From positions 62,001 to 126,000 of the forward strand of contig NZ_MWPQ01000051.1 in NCBI RefSeq assembly GCF_002028545.1: DNA of 64,000 bases. Reading direction: 5' to 3'. Under the pieces are notes generated by a model, which saw only the letters and a list, made by a program, of their open reading frames with translations, was not told the DNA's origin and made no database searches. A program made the position numbers and the translations under genes. This DNA is from Nitrobacter vulgaris (lineage in GTDB: Bacteria; Pseudomonadota; Alphaproteobacteria; Rhizobiales; Xanthobacteraceae). Within the stretch, counting starts at the first letter, position 1; each line of letters starts with the position of its first letter. Positions 9,377 through 18,289 of this stretch are shown in pieces.

Positions 9377-10022
9377 GACAAACCGCTGCGGCACAGGGTC
9401 AACCCGCATCCTTCGTACGCATCATCCGACGTTTCATTAAACAACTTTAAACTCTTCATCATTGGCGCACGAACGCGTCTATCGACGACGGCGTGGAGAA
9501 ACAGCTTCGTTCCAAGAAAAATGTTGCGAAGCCTGATCAAAAGACTTATCTCTGTTCCTGCCCAATTTCGCACGTGCCTGTGGTCGTGTGTCAGTCGGTG
9601 GGTATCCGGACAAGAGGCCGGACAGCCGCCAAGGGTGAAGTGGCCGAGGGTCGCTCAGTCGATCGAGACTGAGAGGCCAGCATCTCTCTCCAGGGATGCC
9701 ATTGAAGGCGCTTTATTCCTTGCAACCGTGACTGGCAGCCGGAGGCGAACCGGTGCACCCCGCTCTCAACGGGGGACGCGACTTAAAGCAACGACGGATC
9801 GGGCTTTTTTGGTCTCTACCGGCTTTCCACCGCCGGCGCGGGCTACTGAAAAGACTTGTCCTTCATTGCCAGGTGTGCGGGCGGGATCATCCCAACCAAT
9901 CCACGGCAGCACAGTTGATCTGAGCTCAAGGCGTTGTCGCGTCTCCATCGTGCGACGACGCCAGAACGTTCAGGCCGACGTCATTTTGAACGAGTCCGTC
10001 GCTGGACCGTTTGGAGGGTGCT
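9377..10022 (+). ncRNA. Long structured leader of the ornithine decarboxylase gene (speF-leader candidate)
   Basis: Some 640 bases carry no convincing gene but contain several local stems: CTCAGTC 9654-9660 with GACTGAG 9667-9673; GCATC 9680-9684 with GATGC 9695-9699; CCCCG 9758-9762 with CGGGG 9770-9774. A T run follows GGGC near 9801-9810. Alphaproteobacterial ornithine decarboxylase genes are known to be preceded by a conserved several-hundred-base RNA, the speF leader. Position, length and stem density fit that element; the most structured part is about 9577-9950. The covariance model was not run. Confidence 0.55.
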
Positions 10023-11165
10023 ATGACCGAACGCATTCGGGAATTCCTGCGCGACCGTCGCAGCAAAGGAGACGATACCGAGCCCTGCCTCGTGGTCGAT
10101 CTCGACATCGTGCGCGACAACTACCAGACCTTCGCGAAGGCGTTGCCGGACTCGCGCGTGTTCTACGCCGTGAAGGCAAACCCTGCACCCGAGGTGTTGA
10201 GCCTGCTTGCCTCGCTCGGGTCGTGCTTCGACACCGCGACCGTCGCCGAAATCGAAATGGCGCTTGCTGCCGGCGCGACGCCGGATCGTATCTCCTTCGG
10301 CAACACCATCAAGAAGGAGCGCGATATCGCGCGCGCCTATGCGCTCGGCATTCGTTTGTTCGCGGTGGATTGCAATGCGGAGGTCGAGAAGATCGCCCGC
10401 GCCGCTCCGGGGGCGAAGGTGTTCTGCCGTATCCTCTATGATTGTGCGGGTGCCGAGTGGCCGCTGTCGCGCAAGTTCGGCTGCGATCCGGAGATGGCGG
10501 TCGAGGTGCTTGATCTCGCTAAACGCCTAAGTCTCGAACCGGTCGGCATTTCGTTCCATGTCGGTTCGCAGCAGCGCAAGGTGAAAGCTTGGGATCGTGC
10601 TCTGACGATGGCCTCGCAAGTGTTCCGCGACTGCGGCGAACGTGGCATCAACCTGACCATGGTCAACATGGGCGGGGGCTTCCCGACGAGGTACCTGAAG
10701 GAAGTTCCGCCGGTCGTGCAGTACGGCCGATCGATTTTCCGCGCACTGCGCAAGCACTTCGGCAATCAGATCCCTGAGACCATCATCGAGCCGGGCCGCG
10801 GCATGGTCGGCAACGCCGGCGTGATCGAGGCTGAGGTTGTTCTGATCTCAAAGAAGAGCGTCGGTGACGAGAACCGCTGGGTCTATCTCGACATCGGTAA
10901 GTTCGGCGGCCTCGCGGAGACCATGGACGAATCGATCCGCTACGCAATCAGGACGCCGCATGATGGCGCCGAGATGACACCATGCGTGCTGGCAGGCCCG
11001 ACCTGCGACTCCGCCGACGTGCTCTACGAGAAGCAGCCGTATCCATTGCCCGTGACGCTCGAGATCGGCGACAAGCTGCTGATCGAAGGCACCGGCGCTT
11101 ATACGTCGACCTACTCTTCGGTGGCCTTCAACGGCTTTCCGCCGCTGAAGACCTATCACATCTGA
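10023..11165 (+). CDS. Ornithine decarboxylase, group IV (alanine-racemase fold)
   Basis: 380 residues. It decarboxylates ornithine to putrescine with pyridoxal phosphate. The PLP lysine is K51 in FYAVKANPAP; the late motif GPTCDSADVLYEK supplies the active-site Cys and Asp, and the Gly-rich MGGGFPTR loop binds phosphate. The ATG at 10023 follows GGAGGG. Some members of this fold also accept lysine, so strict specificity is not proven. Together with the homospermidine synthase at 14.0 kb it forms the polyamine branch typical of this bacterial family. Probably controlled by its long leader RNA. Confidence 0.93.
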   Translation: MTERIREFLRDRRSKGDDTEPCLVVDLDIVRDNYQTFAKALPDSRVFYAVKANPAPEVLSLLASLGSCFDTATVAEIEMALAAGATPDRISFGNTIKKERDIARAYALGIRLFAVDCNAEVEKIARAAPGAKVFCRILYDCAGAEWPLSRKFGCDPEMAVEVLDLAKRLSLEPVGISFHVGSQQRKVKAWDRALTMASQVFRDCGERGINLTMVNMGGGFPTRYLKEVPPVVQYGRSIFRALRKHFGNQIPETIIEPGRGMVGNAGVIEAEVVLISKKSVGDENRWVYLDIGKFGGLAETMDESIRYAIRTPHDGAEMTPCVLAGPTCDSADVLYEKQPYPLPVTLEIGDKLLIEGTGAYTSTYSSVAFNGFPPLKTYHI

Positions 11166-11210
11166 GCGCAAGCTCTTCCTCTCCGTTCGCGGAGAGCTGA
11201 AAGAGAAACC

Positions 11211-11232
11211 GGAAGCCGGTCCACCGGCTTCC
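11211..11232 (+). terminator. Hairpin after the decarboxylase gene
   Basis: GGAAGCCGGT (11211-11220) pairs perfectly with ACCGGCTTCC (11223-11232) around a 2-base centre, 45 bases after the stop codon. A second smaller stem (CTCTCCG/CGGAGAG) lies just before it at about 11180-11196. No T run follows, so this may end transcription only weakly. Confidence 0.45.
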
Positions 11233-11300
11233 CCCCATCACAATGATTGCTGACAAACTCCGCGCGGCTATTCGAGTCGCCAGAGTGGGGATGACGCGCC

Positions 11301-11900
11301 ATGAATGCTGTTCTCAAGAAAATCGTCGCCCACAGCGAAATTTCTTCCTTCGCGATCCGCGCGGAGCGCCCTTCCGACGTCGCCGCGCGCGAAACATTGC
11401 TCGACGCAAGCTTCGGCGACGGCCGCCATGCGCGGACCTGCCAGCGTCTGCGTGACGGACGGAAACCGGCCGAGGACCTCGCTTTAGCGGCGGTTAATAA
11501 CGGCAAGCTGATTGGAACCGTGCGGCTGTGGCACGTCAGCGCCGAGGGTGTCGCCGCGCTGGCGCTCGGTCCTCTCGCGGTCGCTGCGTCCCATCGCAAG
11601 CTTGGCGTGGGAGCCGCATTGATGGAGCGCGCGCTCGAGCTTGCGCAGGCGCACGGCCATGGCGCCGTAATCCTGCTTGGCGATGCGCCGTATTACGCGC
11701 GCTTCGGTTTCTCGGCATTCAAAACTGGCAACCTTCTCCTGCCCGGCCCGTTCGAGCGCGACCGGCTGCTCGCTGTCGAACTGCGCAAGGCTGCGCTTGA
11801 AGGCGCTTCTGGCCTGATCGTACCGACAGGCGCTCGGGTTTCGAAAATGCGGCGAGCTCACGCCCGGGAAATTGCGCGGCCGATGCCGTGCGCGGCATGA
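11301..11900 (+). CDS. GNAT-family N-acetyltransferase (YhbS-like)
   Basis: 199 residues. The acetyl-CoA binding motif A is visible in ALGPLAVAASHRKLGVGAALM, and the following LLGDAPYYARFGF is the hallmark of the YhbS-type subgroup. The role is transfer of an acetyl group from acetyl-CoA to an unknown small molecule or protein in the cytosol. The ATG at 11301 is used; no strong ribosome site is seen, only AGTGGGG upstream. Confidence 0.88.
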   Translation: MNAVLKKIVAHSEISSFAIRAERPSDVAARETLLDASFGDGRHARTCQRLRDGRKPAEDLALAAVNNGKLIGTVRLWHVSAEGVAALALGPLAVAASHRKLGVGAALMERALELAQAHGHGAVILLGDAPYYARFGFSAFKTGNLLLPGPFERDRLLAVELRKAALEGASGLIVPTGARVSKMRRAHAREIARPMPCAA

Positions 11901-12102
11901 ACACATCACGACGGACGATGCTCGTTTCAAGAGCGGGCGCGTGTAAGCAACGCTCGCGCCGAGGACGGAATTCGACAAACGCCGTGCTCTCGCCGAGGGA
12001 TATAATGCCCTGGTCCAGCCGGAGTATTGACTTCCACGTGGATCACCCTACGTTGGCATGATCATGTCGAACGTTTGCAATAATCGTTTGTTGCTGCGCG
12101 CT

Positions 12103-12149
12103 GGTCACCTTCACGCAGGAAGGTGACCCGGGCGGACGTGTGCCGTCCG
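12103..12149. other. Two adjacent perfect stem-loops
   Basis: Bases 11901-12297 carry no supported gene. Within them GGTCACCTTC (12103-12112) pairs perfectly with GAAGGTGACC (12119-12128) around a 6-base loop, and CGGACG (12133-12138) pairs with CGTCCG (12144-12149) four bases later. No T run follows. They lie between two plus-strand genes and could be a factor-dependent terminator, a small RNA, or part of the rnk leader. Confidence 0.55.
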
Positions 12150-12297
12150 GGATTATTCAAGTTCGACCGCATTCCCACCTGACCATTGTTTCTTAGGCAC
12201 ATCGAGCGATGCCTTGCATCGCATGTTGTGCCGTCGTCGTCGGTGATCGTCTAATCAACAGACGATCATTCACTACGACCAACTCGCGGTGAAAGAC

Positions 12298-12750
12298 ATG
12301 CTCGACAATCTGCAGATACGCCTCCCCGCCATCGCCATTAGCACACACGATATCGACCGCTTGCGGCACCTTGCCGAAGCTGCGATGGAGAAACATCCCA
12401 CGACGGCAGAATTTCTCGCCCGGGAAATCGACCGCGCCGAAATCATTCCCGCCGATCGCTCCGTCATCGACGACATCAGCGGCCTGAGGCGCAAGGTCAA
12501 TCTCGTGACGATGCAATCCGAAGTGACGTTCGTCGACGACATCAGCGGCGAAAAGCGTAAAGTCGTTCTTGTTTATCCGGAAGACGCCGACGTCGATGCC
12601 GGCAAGATCTCGATTCTCACACCTGTCGGCGCGGCCCTTATCGGCCTGTCTACGGGACAGAGCATCGAATTTCAAACCCCCTCCGGCGGATGGCGTTCGC
12701 TGACCGTGATCGCTGTCTGGTCGCACTGGCCAATGGCGGACCGTAAATAG
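12298..12750 (+). CDS. rnk: Regulator of nucleoside diphosphate kinase, Rnk
   Basis: 150 residues. The C-terminal half is a GreA/GreB-like domain (SVIDDISGLRRKVNLV and the duplicated VDDISGEKRKVVLVYP), and the N-terminal part is the short helical region of Rnk rather than the long Gre coiled coil. Rnk binds RNA polymerase and influences nucleoside diphosphate kinase levels. The ATG at 12298 follows GGTGAAAG; a GTG at 12289 is an alternative. Confidence 0.88.
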   Translation: MLDNLQIRLPAIAISTHDIDRLRHLAEAAMEKHPTTAEFLAREIDRAEIIPADRSVIDDISGLRRKVNLVTMQSEVTFVDDISGEKRKVVLVYPEDADVDAGKISILTPVGAALIGLSTGQSIEFQTPSGGWRSLTVIAVWSHWPMADRK

Positions 12751-12931
12751 CAGTCATGCGCCTGTCTCCACCCTGTTAGGGGCAGGCGCACGACGTTATC
12801 AAAATCAGGCCCGGTGACCATGCGCAGTCGTCAGCAGCGTGTTATTTCCGGCTTTGATGGCACTAAAACCGGAATCCAGCTTCCGATCGCCGCGTTGTCC
12901 AGTTCGCTTCAAAACGCTATAGACTTGGCGC

Positions 12932-13888
12932 ATGACGGGCGGCCACCATAATGACCATTCCCATCGTGCTTGTCATGGTCATGGCGGGCATACTCATGGT
13001 GACCATGGTCAGATCGCAAATTTCGGTCGTGCCTTCGCGATCGGAATCGGTCTGAATGCGGCCTTCGTCCTGATTGAGGCCGGCTACGGCTTCGTTGCAA
13101 ACTCCACCGCGCTGCTCGCCGATGCGGGACACAATCTATCCGACGTGCTTGGATTGCTGGTGGCGTGGATCGCAGCCGTACTATCGCAGCGCCCGCCGAC
13201 GCCGCGTCTGACCTATGGCCTTCGCAAAACATCGATCCTGGCGGCGCTCGCGAATGCGATCCTTTTGCTGATCGCATGCGGAGCGATCCTGCTCGAGGCG
13301 ATCCAGCGCCTGATCCATCCCGAGCCGATTGAGAGCCTGACCGTGATCGTTGTCGCCGCCACCGGAATCATCATCAACGGCATCACCGCGTGGCTGTTCG
13401 CATCGGGCCGCAACACCGATCTCAATATTCGGGGCGCCTATCTGCATATGATGGCGGATGCCGCCGTTTCGTTCGGCGTGGTTCTGGCTGCCACCGCGAT
13501 CATGGCGACGGGATGGCTTTGGCTCGATCCGGCGATGAGTCTCGTCATCGTCGCGGTCATCGTCGCGGGCACATGGAGCCTTCTGCGCGAAAGTACCGCG
13601 ATGACACTGGCCGCCGTACCTTCGGGCATCGATCCGGCCGCGGTGCGCGCCTTCCTCACCGGACATTCCGGCGTTGCCTCGATTCACGACCTTCATATCT
13701 GGGCGATGAGTACCACCGAAACAGCGCTGACCGCTCACCTTGTCATGCCGGCTGGAAACCCAGGCGATGCCTTCTTGATCGAGACCTGCCATGAGTTGCA
13801 GCATCGATTTGGAATCGGCCATGCCACGCTGCAAATCGAAACATCCGTCGACGTCGAATGCGCGCTCGCGCCCGACCATGTCGTATGA
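12932..13888 (+). CDS. Cation diffusion facilitator (zinc-type efflux)
   Basis: 318 residues with a His-rich N-terminus (eleven His in the first 26 residues) and six membrane segments from about residue 28 to 205. The metal sites H-x3-D are present as ADAGHNLSD in helix 2 and HMMADA in helix 5, which is the zinc/cobalt/cadmium pattern. The C-terminal cytosolic domain (about 208-310) has the conserved HDLHIW. It exports divalent metal by proton exchange. No metalloregulator gene is adjacent. Confidence 0.93.
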   Translation: MTGGHHNDHSHRACHGHGGHTHGDHGQIANFGRAFAIGIGLNAAFVLIEAGYGFVANSTALLADAGHNLSDVLGLLVAWIAAVLSQRPPTPRLTYGLRKTSILAALANAILLLIACGAILLEAIQRLIHPEPIESLTVIVVAATGIIINGITAWLFASGRNTDLNIRGAYLHMMADAAVSFGVVLAATAIMATGWLWLDPAMSLVIVAVIVAGTWSLLRESTAMTLAAVPSGIDPAAVRAFLTGHSGVASIHDLHIWAMSTTETALTAHLVMPAGNPGDAFLIETCHELQHRFGIGHATLQIETSVDVECALAPDHVV

Positions 13889-14034
13889 TTATGACATCTA
13901 TAATCATATGACCGCGGCATGACATCGCGGAACCGTGCGCGGGGCCTTGATTTCATCGGCGTTTTATCGTTTTCAGGGATGCTCAGCGGCCGCTTTTGCG
14001 GGCGCGCAATTTCCCGACAATCTGGAGATATATG

Positions 14035-15468
14035 ATGTCGTCCAATGCTTCGTCCGTGCATGCACGCATCACCGGGCCGATCGTCATGATCGGATTCGGT
14101 TCGATCGGAAAAGGCACTCTGCCGCTGATCGAGAAGCATTTCGAGTTCGACAAGTCGCGATTCGTCATCGTCGATCCGCATGCGGACGATACGCTGGCAA
14201 AAAAACACGGCGTCAGATTCATCAGGCAGGCCATTACCCGCGACAACTATCATGATGTTCTGGTTCCCCTGCTGACGGAAGGCGGCGGTCAGGGCTTCTG
14301 CGTCAATCTGTCGGTCGATACCGGCTCAGTCGATCTCATGACCATGTGTCGCGAGATCGGATCACTCTACATCGACACCGTGGTCGAGCCGTGGCTCGGA
14401 TTCTATTTCGACAAGAGCGCTGGCCCCGAAAAGCGCTCCAACTACGCGCTGCGCGAAACGTTGCTCGCCGCCAAGCGCAAGAGCGAAGGCGGCACCACCG
14501 CGGTTTCCACCTGCGGCGCCAACCCCGGCATGGTGTCGTGGTTCGTCAAACAGGCGCTGCTCGACATCGCGCGCGATACGAACACAGCGTTCAACGAACC
14601 GAAGAGCCGCGAAGGCTGGGGCCAGCTCGCGCACAAGCTCGGCGTCAAGGGCATTCACATCGCCGAGCGCGACACCCAGCGTTCGAAGACGCCGAGGCCG
14701 ATGAATGTGTTCGTCAATACCTGGTCGGTGGAGGGATTCGTCTCCGAAGGAATGCAACCCGCCGAACTTGGCTGGGGCACACATGAAAAGTGGATGCCCG
14801 AAAACGGCCGCAAGCACGACACTGGATGTCAGGCCGCGATCTATCTGCTGCAACCCGGCGCCAACACGCGCGTACGTTCATGGTGCCCAACGCCGGAAGC
14901 ACAGTATGGTTTTCTGGTCACGCACAACGAGGCGATCTCGATCGCCGACTACTTCACGGTGCGCGACGGCCAGAAGGTGATCTATCGCCCGACCTGCCAC
15001 TATGCCTATCACCCGGCGAACGACGCGGTGCTGTCGTTGCACGAGATGTTCGGTGCGGAAGGCAAGATGCAGCCGAAGTGGCACATCCTCGATGAAACGG
15101 AGATCGTTGACGGCATAGACGAGCTTGGCGTGCTGGTGTACGGCCACAGCAAGAACGCCTATTGGTTCGGCTCGCAACTCTCGATCGAAGAAACCCGCCG
15201 CGTTGCGCCTTATCAGAACGCCACCGGCATGCAGGTCTCATCCGCGGTGCTGGCCGGCATGGTTTGGGCGCTGGAAAATCCGGAAGCCGGCATCGTCGAG
15301 GCCGACGAGATGGACTTCCGCCGCTGCCTCGAAATCCAGCGTCCCTATCTCGGTCCTGTAAAGGGCTATTACACCGACTGGACACCGCTGACCGATCGCC
15401 CCGGACTCTTTCCGGAGGACATCGATACAGCGGATCCATGGCAGTTCAGAAACGTTCTGGTTCGGTAA
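14035..15468 (+). CDS. hss: Homospermidine synthase
   Basis: 477 residues, the same length as characterised alphaproteobacterial homospermidine synthases. It makes sym-homospermidine from putrescine, with NAD as a bound cofactor. The N-terminal Rossmann segment is IVMIGFGSIGKGTLP, and the conserved CGANPGMVSWFVKQ and EGWGQLAHKL blocks are present. ATGs occur at 14032 and 14035; GGAG at 14024 is best spaced for the second. It is 2.9 kb from the decarboxylase that supplies putrescine. Confidence 0.95.
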   Translation: MSSNASSVHARITGPIVMIGFGSIGKGTLPLIEKHFEFDKSRFVIVDPHADDTLAKKHGVRFIRQAITRDNYHDVLVPLLTEGGGQGFCVNLSVDTGSVDLMTMCREIGSLYIDTVVEPWLGFYFDKSAGPEKRSNYALRETLLAAKRKSEGGTTAVSTCGANPGMVSWFVKQALLDIARDTNTAFNEPKSREGWGQLAHKLGVKGIHIAERDTQRSKTPRPMNVFVNTWSVEGFVSEGMQPAELGWGTHEKWMPENGRKHDTGCQAAIYLLQPGANTRVRSWCPTPEAQYGFLVTHNEAISIADYFTVRDGQKVIYRPTCHYAYHPANDAVLSLHEMFGAEGKMQPKWHILDETEIVDGIDELGVLVYGHSKNAYWFGSQLSIEETRRVAPYQNATGMQVSSAVLAGMVWALENPEAGIVEADEMDFRRCLEIQRPYLGPVKGYYTDWTPLTDRPGLFPEDIDTADPWQFRNVLVR

Positions 15469-15537
15469 TCCGTGCGAGATACGGGAGAACAAACAGCCCA
15501 TGCGCAGGCAGGAGAGGTTTCGTCCGGCCTGCGGCTC

Positions 15538-15882
15538 TTAATGTCCGTTAATCGGTGGAGCGACCTTCTCTGCCGGCGCGGGAGGCAGCGCCGGTTGAGG
15601 GTTTGCATGCCCCGCCTCATCAGAATCGGGCCGTGCAGGTTCAGGCGCGGGCGTCGTCGGACGGGTACCGCCCGGCTTTGATTCGGCCGGACCATTCTCT
15701 TTACCGGCGGGCACAGGCTGGGTTTGCGGTGGCGACGTCTGCGCGATCACTCTCTCTCCCTGCGCGAACGACAGGGAGATACCGGACACCATCAAACCGA
15801 TAGCGGCGATGAGCACGGTCGTCAGACCAGCTTTCGCATCGTTGTCTTTTTTCGTATCGCCGTTGCGTTTGCTCGCCATCAT
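15538..15882 (-). CDS. Small membrane-anchored protein with Pro-rich tail
   Basis: About 114 residues: a Lys/Asp-rich cytosolic start (ASKRNGDTKKDND), one membrane helix (about 17-36), then a periplasmic Pro/Ala-rich low-complexity tail. No family recognised. Two ATGs (15882 and 15879) follow GGGGAG on the minus strand. A longer frame exists but lacks a ribosome site. The composition of the tail suggests a flexible spacer rather than an enzyme. Confidence 0.6.
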   Translation of the reverse strand: MMASKRNGDTKKDNDAKAGLTTVLIAAIGLMVSGISLSFAQGERVIAQTSPPQTQPVPAGKENGPAESKPGGTRPTTPAPEPARPDSDEAGHANPQPALPPAPAEKVAPPINGH

Positions 15883-16045
15883 GAGGCTCCCCACCGCTAT
15901 GGTCAGAGACCAACAACTCGTCGCGCGCAAAGTTCCCTTTCGAAACCAACCTTAGAGCCGGCCTCAACAAATCTATCGCGTAAAGCGTTTTCGAGCGAAG
16001 TGGATTACCGGTTCGCGCCAAGACAACGCGTCACAGTAGAATAGC

Positions 16046-16072
16046 CCCGCTTCTGATCCTATCAGAAGCGGG
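16046..16072 (-). terminator. Terminator of the zinc operon
   Basis: A perfect 12-bp stem: CCCGCTTCTGAT (16046-16057) pairs with ATCAGAAGCGGG (16061-16072) around a 3-base loop, eight bases after the stop of the WD40 gene. The T run on the minus strand is short, but position and stem strength make a terminator the simplest reading. Confidence 0.75.
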
Positions 16073-16079
16073 AAGGTTC

Positions 16080-17093
16080 TTAGAGATCGACCAGCCCCGC
16101 GTCGCCGTTCTGCAGGGCAAAGGCCAGCATCGAGCCCTTCGCATTCCATGCCAGCGCCGTGACAGCTGCATCACCGTCGTGGCGGACGACAACCTTGGCG
16201 CCGTTTGTGATCCGCACCATCAAGATGATGCCGTTCTCGTATCCGGCGGCGAGAAAGTCTTGGGTCGGATGGCAAGCGACCGCAGTGACGCGGGTCTGCA
16301 ACGGAGCCAGCATAACCGGCTCCTTGTCCATCGGTCCGTCTTTGCTGGCAAAGGGCCAAACCACCACCCGGTCCGCGCCAGATGTCGCCAGAAATTTTCC
16401 AGCCATGGCCCATGACATGGATTTGACGCGGCTGGGATAGCCAGTCATTTGCATATGCTGCGCATCGGCCAGCCGCCAACCATGCAGCGCCGGCTCGTGC
16501 ATGGTGGTGACGATAAACCTGCCGTCGGGACTGAAGGTGACGCCGAGATGCGAGCCGGCCCATTCCAGCCGCTCTGGCGCAGCCGTCATGTTCGGAAACC
16601 ACAGTGACACGCCGTTGTAGTGCGCAAGCGCGAGTCGTAAGCCCTTCGGCGCGAACGCAAGTCCTCCAACACTCGAAGGTGCTTCGATCGACTTTTCCTC
16701 ACCCTTAAGGCCGCGCAAGAAAGCGGTCTTGCCAGCGGACCATGCAAGCGCGCCATCGTGGTGGACCGCGACGTTGTCGATCCAGCGGCGCTTTGCGTCG
16801 GTCACGAGAACCGAACTCTCGCCATTCATGTCGAGTGCGACAACCTTGCCGTCGTCGCCACCCGTGACGATCCGTTTACCATCCGAAACCGACGACAGGA
16901 TCGCGCCGCCATGAACGGTCACCGCGACCTTCTCGCCGTCGCCGGAGACGAGCGTGATTGTTTCCTCGTCGCCGACGAACGCGGCGCGATCACCGATGAA
17001 GTAGAGGGCTGCCACCGGTGAACCGATGGTGACGGGACGCACGCGCTCGCCAATTGAGGCCATCGCGTGCTGCTGCTGAGCGGTGTCTTTCAT
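16080..17093 (-). CDS. WD40-repeat protein linked to a COG0523 GTPase
   Basis: 337 residues with about seven degenerate WD40-type blades (for example VTGGDDGKVVALD, ATSGADRVVVWP, AAGYENGIILMVR), predicting a single beta-propeller, probably a docking platform. No signal peptide is seen. Its ATG overlaps the stop of the COG0523 gene (TGATG), so the two are translationally coupled. This pairing suggests a partner role in metal delivery; no catalytic residues are visible. Confidence 0.82.
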   Translation of the reverse strand: MKDTAQQQHAMASIGERVRPVTIGSPVAALYFIGDRAAFVGDEETITLVSGDGEKVAVTVHGGAILSSVSDGKRIVTGGDDGKVVALDMNGESSVLVTDAKRRWIDNVAVHHDGALAWSAGKTAFLRGLKGEEKSIEAPSSVGGLAFAPKGLRLALAHYNGVSLWFPNMTAAPERLEWAGSHLGVTFSPDGRFIVTTMHEPALHGWRLADAQHMQMTGYPSRVKSMSWAMAGKFLATSGADRVVVWPFASKDGPMDKEPVMLAPLQTRVTAVACHPTQDFLAAGYENGIILMVRITNGAKVVVRHDGDAAVTALAWNAKGSMLAFALQNGDAGLVDL

Positions 17094-18169
17094 CACGCGG
17101 CGATGCAGTTCTGAAAGCCTTCACGGATCAAGGCTTCCGGCAATTCGCGGCCAATGAAGACGAGACGACTCTCCCGCTTCTCGTCAGGCTTCCATGCACG
17201 CTGGCGGCTGCCCTCCAGCATCATGTGGACGCCCTGGAAGACGTAGCGATCGTCGTCACCGCTAAACGCCATAATACCTTTCGACCGCAGAATCTTTTGT
17301 CCCTCCGCCGCCAGGAGCTCCTGCAGCCAAGGCATGAACTTGTCCTGCTCGAGCGGCTTGTCCGAACGCAGAGACAGCGACTGCATCTCCTCGTCGTGAT
17401 AATGCTTCGAACCGTGGCCATGATCGTGATCGTGATGATCGTGACCATGATGGTCGTGGTCGTGATGGTCATGATCGTGGTGGTGATGATGGTCGTGACC
17501 GTCATTCTCGAGGAAATCCGGCTCGAGCTCGAGGATCCGGTCGAGATCGAACGCACCGCGTTCCAGAACATCCGACAACGCCACCTGGCAGCGCTCGGTA
17601 CGATGCAGCTTGGCGTAGGGATTGATGCCGCGAATCCGCGCTTCCACCTCGGCCAGCTCCGGTGCCGACACCAGATCGGTCTTGTTCAAAACGATGACGT
17701 CGGCGAAGGCGATCTGGTTTTTTGCCTCGGGCGCATCCTTCAGCCGCTCGCTCAGCCACTTGGCGTCGGCCACCGTCACCACGGCATCAAGGCGCGCATT
17801 GTTCTGCACGTCTTCGTCAACGAAGAAAGTCTGCGCTACCGGCGCAGGATCGGCAAGACCCGTAGTCTCGACGATGATGGCGTCAAACTTGCCCTTGCGT
17901 TTCATCAGGCCTTCGAGAATACGCACCAGGTCGCCGCGCACCGTGCAGCAGACGCAGCCATTGTTCATTTCGAACACTTCCTCGTCGGCGCCGATAATCA
18001 GATCGTTGTCGATGCCGATTTCGCCGAATTCGTTGACGATCACGGCGTATTTCTTGCCGTGATTTTCAGACAGGATACGGTTCAAAAGCGTGGTTTTGCC
18101 GGCGCCGAGATAGCCTGTCAGCACGGTTACGGGAATTTTTGTCGAGGCGGAGGCGTTTATGTCAGACAT
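17093..18169 (-). CDS. COG0523 (CobW/ZNG-like) GTPase, zinc-allocation type
   Basis: 358 residues. The GTPase motifs are VLTGYLGAGKTTLL (Walker A, about 15-28), the metal-binding CVCC in NNGCVCCTVRGDL, and LNKTDLV. A long His/Asp-rich loop (over fifteen His, about residues 222-250) precedes the CobW C-terminal domain (about 265-345). Such proteins hand metal to client enzymes when zinc is short. It lies 120 bases downstream of znuA on the same strand, so it is probably in the Zur-controlled operon. Start MSDINAS at 18169 is chosen over longer frames. Confidence 0.92.
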   Translation of the reverse strand: MSDINASASTKIPVTVLTGYLGAGKTTLLNRILSENHGKKYAVIVNEFGEIGIDNDLIIGADEEVFEMNNGCVCCTVRGDLVRILEGLMKRKGKFDAIIVETTGLADPAPVAQTFFVDEDVQNNARLDAVVTVADAKWLSERLKDAPEAKNQIAFADVIVLNKTDLVSAPELAEVEARIRGINPYAKLHRTERCQVALSDVLERGAFDLDRILELEPDFLENDGHDHHHHHDHDHHDHDHHGHDHHDHDHGHGSKHYHDEEMQSLSLRSDKPLEQDKFMPWLQELLAAEGQKILRSKGIMAFSGDDDRYVFQGVHMMLEGSRQRAWKPDEKRESRLVFIGRELPEALIREGFQNCIAA

Positions 18170-18289
18170 CAATGAACTCGGGGCTGTTCCGCTCACCTTG
18201 CGGAGGGAGGTGGGGTTGAATAGCACGCGCAGCACTCGGCGACCACACGAGCCGCTTCGCGATCCTTCCTGGGGAAGGCAAGCCCGCGA

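Noticed and set aside
17400-17500. Short tandem repeat-like DNA (GTG/ATG/ATC units)
   Set aside because: It is the coding sequence of the His/Asp-rich loop of the COG0523 protein, not a CRISPR or satellite array.
17120-18175. Long plus-strand frame opposite the COG0523 gene (373 residues)
   Set aside because: It is the reverse shadow of the GTPase gene; its Met/Val/Ile-rich part is the reverse complement of the His/Asp repeat.
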